This document shows positions 17,548 through 25,511 of a stretch of 64,000 bases of DNA, in pieces. The stretch covers positions 62,001-126,000 of the forward strand of contig JADKFA010000001.1 of assembly GCA_016717725.1 (NCBI GenBank), read 5' to 3'. The stretch comes from Bacteroidota bacterium. Its GTDB lineage: Bacteria; Bacteroidota; Bacteroidia; AKYH767-A; OLB10. The first letter of the stretch is position 1. Every line of letters starts with the position of its first letter. The translations under genes were made by a program, and so were the position numbers. Below the pieces are notes generated by a model that did not search any database, had not been told where the DNA came from, and saw nothing but the letters and a program-made list of their open reading frames with translations.

Positions 17548-17931
17548 ATGGCAAATCAAACTTTAGTCAAAGAAATATGCCCGACCTCCACACAAGTTAG
17601 AGTAAAAGAAGGTGCCATATTGATAGATGTTCGTGAAAGAAATGAAGTAGCGGCGTTGGCCTACGATGTTCCAAACATTATCAATATCCCATTAAGCGAA
17701 TTTGAAGACCGCTATACTGAAATTCCAAAAGACAAAGAGGTAATAATTGTATGCAAAAGCGGTGGCAGAAGCTTAAGAGCAGCTGGTTTCTTAATAAATC
17801 ATGGTTATACTAATGTAACAAATATGGAGTATGGGATCACCCGTTGGGTGCAAAAAGGATTTCCTACCAAGGGAGATACTTCCCATTTATCAGGAAGCGA
17901 TTCATGCTGTAATTCGTCTGGTTGCTGTTAA
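17548..17931 (+). CDS. Rhodanese-domain protein with Cys-rich tail
   Basis: Single-domain rhodanese (sulfurtransferase) of 127 residues, predicted cytoplasmic. The domain starts AILIDVRERNEV. The active-site cysteine is in VCKSGGRS (about residue 69), and NMEYGITRWVQKGFP closes the fold. The end carries an extra SDSCCNSSGCC tail with four cysteines, not part of the rhodanese fold and suited to binding a thiophilic metal or metalloid. It lies 13 nt after the ArsE-like gene. Confidence 0.88.
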   Translation: MANQTLVKEICPTSTQVRVKEGAILIDVRERNEVAALAYDVPNIINIPLSEFEDRYTEIPKDKEVIIVCKSGGRSLRAAGFLINHGYTNVTNMEYGITRWVQKGFPTKGDTSHLSGSDSCCNSSGCC

Positions 17932-17940
17932 TAATCACCT

Positions 17941-18919
17941 ATGTTTAATTGGTTACAAAACTTTGCTGACTGGCTTATTTATTCAGTATTTGGACTAACA
18001 CATGGTTCAAAGATTGGCGATGCTTTTAACTTTTTTGTGTATGACAGCATAAAAATTTTTATTCTGTTGGGTGTAATAACCATATTAATGGGAATAATTA
18101 ACTCCTATTTCCCTATCGAGAAAGTTCGGAATTTTTTAACTAAACGCAAAATGGTATGGACTTGATTACTTTTTGGCTTCTTTCTTTGGAACTATTACTC
18201 CGTTTTGTTCATGCTCTTCCGTTCCTTTATTTATTGGCTTTGTAAAAGGTGGAATTCCGCTAGGCGTAACGTTAGCTTTTCTCATTTCATCACCTTTGGT
18301 TGATGCGGTTTCAGTTGCTATGTTTCTTGGAATGTTCGGATGGAAAACAACAATTGTTTATGTGGTCAGCGGTATTGTGTTATCAATGATAGCAGGATTT
18401 ATATTGGGAAAAATGAAGCTAGAGCACTTCCTCACTGATTGGGTGCAGCAATTACTAAAAAACAAAAAGTTGTCAGACGATACGCAGGAAAATGAGCAAT
18501 TGAGTTTTTATCAACGTACACCTGAAATTTTAAAGGAAGCGATATTAATTGTAAAAAGTGTATCGCCATACATTTTAATAGGGATTGCCATTGGTGGATT
18601 AATGCACGGATTTATTCCAACAGGTTTTTTTGAAACATATATAAAAAAAGAAAATCCATTTGCAGTCCCCATCGCCGTTTTAGTAGGTGTTCCTATGTAT
18701 AGTAATGCTGCAGGAATTTTGCCCATCATGCAGGTGTTAGTTCAAAAAGGTATTCCTATCGGAACTGCAATAGCATTTATGATGGCGGTTGTTGGACTAT
18801 CCATTCCAGAAGGTTTGTTGCTTAAAAAAGTTATGTCAGTAAAAATGTTAATTATTTTCTATGCAGTAGTAACAGTATGTATAATTATCTCAGGCTATGT
18901 TTTTAATCTCATTCTATAA
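17941..18919 (+). CDS. PF03773 (DUF318/ArsP-like) permease, interrupted by one frameshift
   Basis: Inner-membrane permease of about 325 residues with eight or more hydrophobic helices. The hallmark GTITPFCSCSSVPLFIGFVKGGIPLGV (conserved Cys pair) and a second-half GVPMYSNAAGILPIMQVLVQKGIPIGTA are both clear. Campylobacter ArsP, an exporter of trivalent organoarsenicals, belongs to this family. The frame breaks at 18153-18154: removing one G from the GG pair gives KMYGLDYFLASFFG and fuses the two parts, 17941-18165 and the TTG-opened 18173-18919. Its place between two rhodaneses and next to ArsF/ArsG-like genes argues for export of a thiol-reactive arsenical. Confidence 0.82.
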
Positions 18920-18933
18920 AAATTCAAAATAAA

Positions 18934-19812
18934 ATGCAAAAAATAATCATCATTCTAACAACCTTTGCAAGCATATTTATTATGTCCTGCAATTCAAATT
19001 CAACGCCTCCCAATTTCAAAAGTGAAAAAGAAAGCTTAACCATCAACGAAGCTTATGTATTACTGAATGAAAATGCTGTACTCATTGATGTTCGTGAACC
19101 CAATGAATTAGTTGAGCAATCGTATGATGTAAAGAATTGGATCAATATTCCGCTGGATAGTATTGAAATTAAAATTAACAACATTCCATCAGACAAACAA
19201 GTGATTTTAGCTTGTCAGTCAGGAAGAAGGAGCCAACTGGCATTTGAAATTTTAAAAGCAAAAGGATATATTAACATTGCTAATCTGGAAGGCGGAATGA
19301 ATGCTTGGACAAAAGCAGGAAAGCCAACTAAAACCTCAAAAGTAGAAAAGGAATCTTGTTGTGATGACCCCAGCAGTTCTAATTGTAATCCAGATGGAAC
19401 CTGCAAATCAATCGACGAAAAGACTACAATTTCAGGAAATAACTTAACAAAAAATCATTTGGAAGTTTATGTCTTTCATGGAACAAGACAATGTGAAACT
19501 TGCAAACACATGAAGGCATACACCAAGGAAACATTAGATAACTACTTTTCTGAGCAATTAAAAAACGGAAGCATTGTATTTGCAATAGTTGATGTTGATG
19601 ATGCAGCCAATGAAATGTTAGCAGCCAAATTTGAAGCAACGGGAACAGCATTGATGATAAATAATGTGGTGAACGGGCAAGACCATATTGCTGACTGGAG
19701 TAATTTTGCATTTGAAAAGGCCAACGTTAAAAACAAATTCGTTCTTGAGCTAAAAACCATGATTAACGAAGTTTTAAAAAAGCAAAATGGAAACACTTCA
19801 TCAATTAATTGA
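18934..19812 (+). CDS. Lipoprotein fusing a rhodanese to an ArsF-like redox domain
   Basis: Exported fusion of 292 residues. The lipobox IMSC gives Cys19. A rhodanese domain follows (about 35-130, active Cys94 in CQSGRRS), then a Cys-rich linker (about 141-157, five cysteines), then a thioredoxin-like domain with HGTRQCETCKHMK (CxxC at Cys187/Cys190), which matches the ArsF nitroaromatic-arsenical reductase subunit family. The C-terminus overlaps the ArsG-like start by 26 nt, implying coupled synthesis. Placing a sulfurtransferase and the ArsF domain in one lipid-anchored protein is not the usual architecture, where ArsF stands alone. Confidence 0.85.
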   Translation: MQKIIIILTTFASIFIMSCNSNSTPPNFKSEKESLTINEAYVLLNENAVLIDVREPNELVEQSYDVKNWINIPLDSIEIKINNIPSDKQVILACQSGRRSQLAFEILKAKGYINIANLEGGMNAWTKAGKPTKTSKVEKESCCDDPSSSNCNPDGTCKSIDEKTTISGNNLTKNHLEVYVFHGTRQCETCKHMKAYTKETLDNYFSEQLKNGSIVFAIVDVDDAANEMLAAKFEATGTALMINNVVNGQDHIADWSNFAFEKANVKNKFVLELKTMINEVLKKQNGNTSSIN

Positions 19813-20497
19813 TAGCACCAATATCCCAATATTTTCAGCATTACTTTTAGGGGTATTAACGGCTATTAGTCCGTGTCCACTCGCCACCAACATAACAGCA
19901 ACTGCATACATTGCCAAAACACTTTCAGGCAAAAAGCAAGTGTTGTTAAGCGGATTACTTTACACTTTAGGGCTTGCACTATCTTACACCACCATCGCAT
20001 TGATAATCATTTTCGGAGCAAGCAAATTCCATATTGCTAAATTTTTTCAGGCTAATGGAGAAAGGTTTGTAGGACCAGTCATGCTAATTATTGGATTGAT
20101 AATGCTAAACGTTATTAAATTAAATTTTATTGGCAAAACAAACTTCACCGAAAAGCTACAAGATAAATTCAAAGACAAAGGATTACTTGGTTCATTCTTA
20201 CTAGGAATATTATTCGCCATGGCTTTCTGCCCATATAGTGGAGCCATGTATTTTGGTGTACTAATTCCAATGAGCATTAAAAGCAGCATTGGATTCTCAT
20301 TACCCATTTTTTATGCATTGGGTGTAGGTTCTTTGGTTTTATTTTTCACTTTCCTAATTGCATTCAGTATGGAAAAAGTAGGTAAGTACTTTAACGCAGT
20401 AAAACGCATTGAAAGAGTGATGCGGGTAATTGCAGGTCTTTTATTTCTGCTTACTGGCTTATATTACATTTTAATTTACATGAAAATTATAGAATAA
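19787..20497 (+). CDS. ArsG family aminobenzylarsenical efflux permease (CcdA/TauE-like)
   Basis: Inner-membrane protein of 236 residues with about six helices. Family marks are LTAISPCPLATNITATAYIAKTLSG near the N-terminus and AMAFCPYSGAMYFGVLIPM in the middle, each with a Cys-Pro in a helix as in CcdA-type transporters. ArsG exports trivalent aminoaromatic arsenicals formed by ArsE/ArsF. The gene overlaps the end of the ArsF-like gene, and its own stop shares the TAATG junction with the DinB gene. Confidence 0.87.
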   Translation: METLHQLIDSTNIPIFSALLLGVLTAISPCPLATNITATAYIAKTLSGKKQVLLSGLLYTLGLALSYTTIALIIIFGASKFHIAKFFQANGERFVGPVMLIIGLIMLNVIKLNFIGKTNFTEKLQDKFKDKGLLGSFLLGILFAMAFCPYSGAMYFGVLIPMSIKSSIGFSLPIFYALGVGSLVLFFTFLIAFSMEKVGKYFNAVKRIERVMRVIAGLLFLLTGLYYILIYMKIIE

Positions 20498-20952
20498 TGA
20501 CAACAACACAAGCATATCTGCAAACCTGGATAGAAGCACGCACAAGGTTTTCAAATCTTTTAAAAGATTTAAAAGAAATTGACCTTACTAAGAAATTGGT
20601 TAATACAAAAAACAGTGCGGGTTTTCTCATTCGACATATCGCTGATGTTGAATTGCTGTTTGCAAAAAACGTTTTTGGAGTGTCTGAAATAAAAGTTCAA
20701 GCAAAGACAGTAATTGCACAACACGACACGGGTGAATGGATAAACCTTATTGAGTTGCTGGAATATCAACAATATGCTTTTGAAAATCTCAAAGCAATAA
20801 TTGAAAAACAAAATGATGATGATTGGCAAGAATCGATAACTACAAAGGAATTTGGCACAAAAACCAAAGCCGAAGCTTTAGGCAGAATTATTTCTCATAC
20901 GGCTTATCACGCAGGTCAGTTGTCTCTAATATTGAAATATGCAATCTTATAG
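20497..20952 (+). CDS. DinB family protein
   Basis: Four-helix-bundle metalloprotein of 151 residues of the DinB/YfiT superfamily. Putative metal ligands are a His in LIRHIADVE and two in ISHTAYHAGQ. Members of this fold include thiol S-transferases that use bacillithiol or mycothiol. Its stop/start overlap with the ArsG gene puts it in the arsenical operon, where a thiol-transfer role would make sense but is not shown. Confidence 0.82.
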   Translation: MTTTQAYLQTWIEARTRFSNLLKDLKEIDLTKKLVNTKNSAGFLIRHIADVELLFAKNVFGVSEIKVQAKTVIAQHDTGEWINLIELLEYQQYAFENLKAIIEKQNDDDWQESITTKEFGTKTKAEALGRIISHTAYHAGQLSLILKYAIL

Positions 20953-21031
20953 TTATTGTATTAAAAGTGTGATTGATACATTAACTACTACTATTAAAAC
21001 CACATTAAGTATTAACTAAAATTCCTACAAC

Positions 21032-21334
21032 ATGTCAAAAACATTCTCGGAAATTATTAATAATGATAAACCTACACTGGTTGACTTTTTTGCTGAATGG
21101 TGCGGTCCATGTAAAATGATGCAACCCATACTAGCGGAGTTAAAAACTACTCTAGGTAACAATGTAACAATTTTAAAAATTGACATTGATAAAAATCCGA
21201 AAGCTGCAAATGCTTATCAAATTTTAGGCGTTCCTACATTAATACTTTTTAGAAATGGGGAAATAAAATGGCGGCAGTCTGGGGTCGTTACATCGAATCA
21301 GCTTCAGAAAATTATTCATCAACATTCAACTTGA
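21032..21334 (+). CDS. trxA: Thioredoxin
   Basis: Classical cytoplasmic thioredoxin of 100 residues with the WCGPCK active site (AEWCGPCKMM), the internal IDIDKNPKAANAYQILGVPTLILF segment containing the cis-Pro, and the usual C-terminal helix. It reduces protein disulfides and would serve the redox proteins upstream. Spacing of 79 nt from the DinB gene leaves room for a separate promoter, though I see none of consensus form. Confidence 0.93.
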   Translation: MSKTFSEIINNDKPTLVDFFAEWCGPCKMMQPILAELKTTLGNNVTILKIDIDKNPKAANAYQILGVPTLILFRNGEIKWRQSGVVTSNQLQKIIHQHST

Positions 21335-21465
21335 TAAAAAAGATAGAAAACATCAATCAGGAAGAAGAAAACACAAATTAAAAACAAGGTATCCAAATCG
21401 ACGATCTATTCATCATCCAAAAATAAAGATGGTAATTGTTTTAAACGTTAAACTGAACGACAAAA

Positions 21466-22352
21466 ATGGAATTTATAGACTATTATAAAATTTTAGAAAT
21501 ACCTAAAACCGCAACTGAAAGCGATATAAAAAAGGCTTATCGTAAATTCGCCCGAAAATATCATCCCGACTTAAATCCTAATAATAAAGAAGCCGAAAAG
21601 AAATTTAAAGAAATTAACGAAGCCAATGAGGTACTAAGTGATCCTGAAAAAAGAAAGAAGTACGATGAGTTTGGAATGGATTGGAAACATGCTGAAGATT
21701 TAAAAAAAGCCAAACAACAACAATCAAATAGAAGTGCTAACCCTCAACAAGATTATGGTGAATTTTCAGGTGATTTCTCCGACTTTTTTGAAACAATGTA
21801 TGGTAGAGGTGGAAATAGACAAACAAAATTCAGAGGTCAAGATTTAAACGCAGAATTGCATTTAAATTTAAAAGATGTCTATAAATCACAACAACAAACC
21901 ATAACAGTTAATGGTAAGAACATTCGTTTAACCTTTCCAGCAGGAATAGAAAATGGTCAAGTAATAAAAATAAATGGATATGGGTCTCAAGGTGTGAATG
22001 GAGGTCCGAATGGAGATTTGTATATTACTTTTTCAATAAAAAATGACACAAAATTTAAAAGAGAAGGAAGAACCTATATATAAACACCGATTTGGATCTA
22101 TATACAGCTTTATTGGGAGGCGAAGTATTGATCGATACTTTCGATGGCAAAGTTAAACTTAAGGTTGCTCCAGAGACTCAATCGGGCACAAAAGTAAAAT
22201 TGAAAGGAAAAGGGTTTCCTGTTTATAAAAAAGATAATGAGTTTGGCGATTTGGTGGTTACCTATCAGGTCAAATTGCCATCAAATTTAACCGAAAAGGA
22301 AAAAGAGCTTTTAACAGAATTACAAAAAATCAGAAATAATGGAAACAACTAA
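21466..22352 (+). CDS. cbpA: DnaJ C-terminal domain chaperone (CbpA-like), interrupted by one frameshift
   Basis: Type II J-domain co-chaperone of DnaK, about 295 residues. The J domain is at 4-70 (YYKILEIPKTATESDIKKAYRKFARKYHPDLN with the HPD motif), then a Gly/Gln-rich linker, then two beta-barrel substrate domains (GQDLNAELHLNLKDVY onward). The frame breaks at about 22070-22072: adding one A gives GRNLYINTDLDLYTALLGGEV, the expected family sequence, and joins 21466-22083 to the part ending at 22352. It lacks the zinc fingers of DnaJ proper. The following gene encodes its usual partner CbpM and overlaps by 14 nt. Confidence 0.9.
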
Positions 22353-22635
22353 TTTAGTACTTGTAGAACAGTTCTGTTCGAATTGTGATGTGGAATTTTC
22401 TTTTATCAATTCACTAAACGAATATGGTATTATTGAAATAATTATTTTAGAAGACAAAAAATACATTTCTAATGAGCATTTAAAAGATGTTGAAAGGGCG
22501 ATTCGCTTTCATTATGAATTAAATATTAATATTGAAGGTATAGATGTTATATCTAATTTATTAAAACAAATAGATGATTTACAACAAGAGTTAATTGCCA
22601 CTAAAAACAAATTGAAGCTATTTGATTCAGAATAG
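22339..22635 (+). CDS. cbpM: CbpM-like chaperone modulator (MerR-like fold)
   Basis: A 98-residue protein resembling CbpM/YccV-type modulators, which bind the J domain of CbpA and inhibit it. The N-terminal part (FSFINSLNEYGIIEIIILEDKKYISNEHLKDVERAIRFHYELNINIEGIDVISNLL) matches the MerR_2/CbpM pattern of a winged helix that ends in a helical tail, and the C-terminal helix QIDDLQQELIATKNKLKL is coiled-coil-like. The 14-nt overlap with the J-protein gene fits a stoichiometric pair. Confidence 0.82.
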   Translation: METTNLVLVEQFCSNCDVEFSFINSLNEYGIIEIIILEDKKYISNEHLKDVERAIRFHYELNINIEGIDVISNLLKQIDDLQQELIATKNKLKLFDSE

Positions 22636-22821
22636 GAAAATGGAAAAATCAAATTTAGTAGTTATTCTAAATTCCTAGCGGTTATTGGTTTAATAAAAGC
22701 AATATTTATTTTTTGGGTTCTTGCATCTGTAACAATAACACTTCCCATTTTCAGTCGATCAACAACAATTTGATACCCTATTTAGCAAATCAAAATCTTT
22801 CATTAAGGCTCCACGCAATCA

Positions 22822-22860
22822 CTATGCAAAACTGGATCGACAACGAAGTCGATCCAGTTT
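22822..22860 (-). terminator. Strong hairpin terminator after the porin gene
   Basis: Perfect 13-bp stem AAACTGGATCGAC (22829-22841) / GTCGATCCAGTTT (22848-22860) with loop AACGAA. On the minus strand it follows the porin stop codon (22879) by about 18 nt and continues into TTTT. It also ends the 243-nt gap after cbpM, which otherwise holds nothing recognisable. Confidence 0.8.
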
Positions 22861-22878
22861 CTTCAGGATAATTAAATC

Positions 22879-24138
22879 TTAGAAATTAATTTGTGCTTGC
22901 AATCTCAACAAGGAACCTTCTTGATAATTATCTCTTAACACAGCATCTTCAAACTTCCGTTTTGAAATGGTATACATGGCAACGAATTCAAATTGCGGAA
23001 CAGGCTGCCATTCCAGACCAATCTCCATTTCTTCCACTTCATAAGAACGCGCATCCAATTCATGCTTCTTACCACCATTGTAATATTGATAGCGCACAAA
23101 TGGAATCATAATTTGATCTTTAATTTTGGTCATATAAGATAGAATGATGTAACCACCATAGAGATCCTTCGTCTCTATTGAATCGGTTGCTTTATTAAAC
23201 TCTGGACCTTCACCGATATTATATTCTGCTTGAATTCCGAAAGGCTTCGGATACAAAGTAAAAGAACCGGCTACACGTTGATCTGTGTAACTCTTATCCA
23301 CTGTTGTTTTGATATCAGTGGATATTTGATCTTTTGCCATGACATATTTTCCAGAATATCCTTGCACTCCAGCTTCAATAATTTGGTTTCCTAACTCAAA
23401 AGGATAACTTAGTCGACCCACTACATGCACTTCGTTATTCAAATCAGGTTTATTGGCTGTTTGTCCATTAAATACTCCAAAAGCAAAAACGCCATAATCT
23501 CCTGTACCTTTCAATCCAGCTTTAACAAGATGACTCAATAATTTTCTTTTCTTAGTAGGCGCCCAATAAAAGAAAGCACCCATATCACGCTCATTCGAAA
23601 ATGCACTGTTTATGGCATCATCACGATCTAGTGGCATACGATTCTGACTTGACTGCAAATTTTCAAATCCAAAAGGCACTTTACTCTGCCCTAAACGAAC
23701 TCTAAACTCATTTTTCTTGTCAATGCCTAAATCCATGTACGCATCTCTCAACTGTGCAAAATTCAAACTTGTTGAAGAGGCAGCACTAGCAAAATCAGGT
23801 TGAATATAAAAATACACTTGCTTTGAAATTTGACCTGAAAAAATAATTCGAGCACGACGAATAAAGATACCACCATTATCTCCCCAACTTTTATCACACT
23901 GATCACACTTTAATTTTTCGTTTGTTTCCAAAAAGCGATTGTAACGTATTTGCAAGTATCCGCGTATTTTAAAAGTGTCGAACCACTTTTCTTCACTTTC
24001 TGGTTTCGGTGCTTTAGGCTCTGCAGTTGCTTGTGCAAATAAAGAGTTGCTGCTTAATACATGTATGACCATTAGTAAAAACATACTTTTCATTCCCATT
24101 ATCCGATTTGGATAACATCTTAATAACCTTTTTTTCAT
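22879..24138 (-). CDS. Phosphate-selective porin O/P family protein
   Basis: Outer-membrane beta-barrel of 419 residues of the OprO/OprP family. The signal peptide ends near SSNSLFAQA. The barrel includes IRGYLQIRYNRF, GGIFIRRARIIFSGQISKQVYFYIQPDF and FRVRLGQSKVPFGFENLQSSQNRMPLDRDDAINSAF, the strongest family segments, and the protein ends in an aromatic residue (QAQINF) as expected for BamA-dependent assembly. A loop has CDQCDKS, unusual for the family. It very likely imports phosphate or another anion. An array of TTAA words at exact 11-bp steps lies upstream (24216-24270) and suggests PhoB-type control. The first ATG is used; Met at residue 14 or 16 would also give a signal peptide. Confidence 0.9.
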   Translation of the reverse strand: MKKRLLRCYPNRIMGMKSMFLLMVIHVLSSNSLFAQATAEPKAPKPESEEKWFDTFKIRGYLQIRYNRFLETNEKLKCDQCDKSWGDNGGIFIRRARIIFSGQISKQVYFYIQPDFASAASSTSLNFAQLRDAYMDLGIDKKNEFRVRLGQSKVPFGFENLQSSQNRMPLDRDDAINSAFSNERDMGAFFYWAPTKKRKLLSHLVKAGLKGTGDYGVFAFGVFNGQTANKPDLNNEVHVVGRLSYPFELGNQIIEAGVQGYSGKYVMAKDQISTDIKTTVDKSYTDQRVAGSFTLYPKPFGIQAEYNIGEGPEFNKATDSIETKDLYGGYIILSYMTKIKDQIMIPFVRYQYYNGGKKHELDARSYEVEEMEIGLEWQPVPQFEFVAMYTISKRKFEDAVLRDNYQEGSLLRLQAQINF

Positions 24139-24165
24139 TTTAATTTTAGATTAGTTCCTTGGGGG

Positions 24166-24270
24166 CAAAAATAAATTTAATTCTGCTCTAAAAACGACCT
24201 ATTGCCTCTTCAACGTTAACAAATCATTAATATCGCTCCCAATGTTAAGATAACATTAACCCTATGTTAA
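24166..24270 (-). promoter_or_regulatory. Porin promoter with Pho-box-like direct repeats
   Basis: On the minus strand TTAACAT-like words recur with an 11-bp period. TTAA tetranucleotides start at plus positions 24216, 24227, 24245, 24256 and 24267 (steps of 11 within each group). Downstream lies a -7 box TAttTTTG (24173-24166) with no good -33 element, as for an activated promoter. Tandem 11-bp repeats are the geometry of PhoB/PhoP sites. The regulator itself is not in the window. Confidence 0.55.
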
Positions 24271-24320
24271 GGTAACCTTTTGGTCACATCAAAAGAGTGG
24301 TGGATTTCTAAAAAAGAGAG

Positions 24321-25364
24321 CTAAACTATCGACTTATTAGCCAATTGACCACATGCAGCGTCAATATCCTTGCCTCTACTACGACGCAGATTAACGACAT
24401 GACCATGTTTCCAAAGTTCGTTCATAAAAGCATTGATCTTAGGTTCGGTAGTCTTTTGAAACTCGCCTCCATCAATGGGATTGTATTCAATTAAATTAAT
24501 CTTGCTCACCACCCGACGAGCAAAAGCTGCCAATTCACGGGCATCATCGAGGCTATCATTAAAATTATTAAAAACAATATATTCTAAAGTAACTCTTGTA
24601 CCTGTCTTTTCATAAAAATAATTCAAAGACTCTTCCAGCACATCCAACTTATTACTTTCATTGATGGGCATAATGCGATCGCGTTTCTGATCATTAGCAG
24701 CATGCAGAGATAAAGCGAGATTAAACTTTACTTCATCATCACCTAATTTCTTAATCATCTTGGCTATACCTGCTGTACTCACCGTAATTCGGCGAGGCGC
24801 CATATTCAAGCCTTGTTGTGAGGTGATATGCTCTATACTTTTTAAAACATTAGCATAATTAAGAAGAGGCTCACCCATGCCCATATAGACAACATTACTT
24901 AATGCAATATCGTAATTCTCTTGAGCCTGTTCACGAATCATTGCAACCTGATCATAGATTTCATCGAAATGCAAGTTGCGCACTCGGTCCATCTTCCCTG
25001 TACCACAAAATTTACATGTCAGGCTACATCCTACTTGAGAACTCACGCATGCAGTCATTCGAGTATCGGTAGGAATTAGTACTCCTTCCACAATATTTCC
25101 ATCGTGCAGCTTAAAAGCATTCTTTATGGTTCGATCGCGGCTTACTTGTGAAGTCTCAATGGTGATGGGATTAATAGTAAAATTCTCTTCGAGTAAAGTC
25201 CGTGTATCCTTCGACAAATTCGTCATTTCATCAAAAGAACGGGCTGATTTATTCCACAACCAATCACTTACCTGCTTGGCACGAAAGGCTTTATCTCCTT
25301 TAGAGACGAAAACCTCTTTGAGTTCATCCAGGTTTAAATGACGTATATTTTGCTTTTCAGACAT
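24321..25364 (-). CDS. rlmN: Dual-specificity 23S rRNA (A2503-C2) / tRNA methyltransferase RlmN
   Basis: Radical SAM enzyme of 347 residues that methylates C2 of A2503 in 23S rRNA and A37 of some tRNAs. The cluster-binding motif CSLTCKFC (C-x3-C-x2-C) sits near residue 120. VYMGMGEPLLNY and RRITVSTAGIA bind SAM. The C-terminal cysteine used in catalysis is in DIDAACGQL. The length is typical. The short start-proximal region INHLNLDELKEVF-like is the usual N-terminal HhH-like domain. Confidence 0.96.
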   Translation of the reverse strand: MSEKQNIRHLNLDELKEVFVSKGDKAFRAKQVSDWLWNKSARSFDEMTNLSKDTRTLLEENFTINPITIETSQVSRDRTIKNAFKLHDGNIVEGVLIPTDTRMTACVSSQVGCSLTCKFCGTGKMDRVRNLHFDEIYDQVAMIREQAQENYDIALSNVVYMGMGEPLLNYANVLKSIEHITSQQGLNMAPRRITVSTAGIAKMIKKLGDDEVKFNLALSLHAANDQKRDRIMPINESNKLDVLEESLNYFYEKTGTRVTLEYIVFNNFNDSLDDARELAAFARRVVSKINLIEYNPIDGGEFQKTTEPKINAFMNELWKHGHVVNLRRSRGKDIDAACGQLANKSIV

Positions 25365-25395
25365 CGGGGCAAAGATACGGGTTAGTTGTTGGACT

Positions 25396-25482
25396 TTGGA
25401 TGTTGGATGTTGGATGTTGGATGTCGCTAGGATTCTCGATTAGTTGCTAGAGGTTTGGATGTAAAGTGTTTATCGTGAGGCT
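25396..25482. repeat. Degenerate heptamer/palindrome element
   Basis: Four tandem TTGGATG heptamers (25396-25423) lead into TCGCTAGGATTCTCGA. Near 25467 lies TCGTGAGGCTTTGCGA, a decayed form of the TCGCGAGGCTTCGCGA core. The layout (tandem 7-mers next to a palindrome) is the same as at 1211, 49572 and 55494 but with a different heptamer. Confidence 0.6.
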
Positions 25483-25511
25483 TTGCGATTAGGTGTAGAA
25501 TTTCAATGAAT

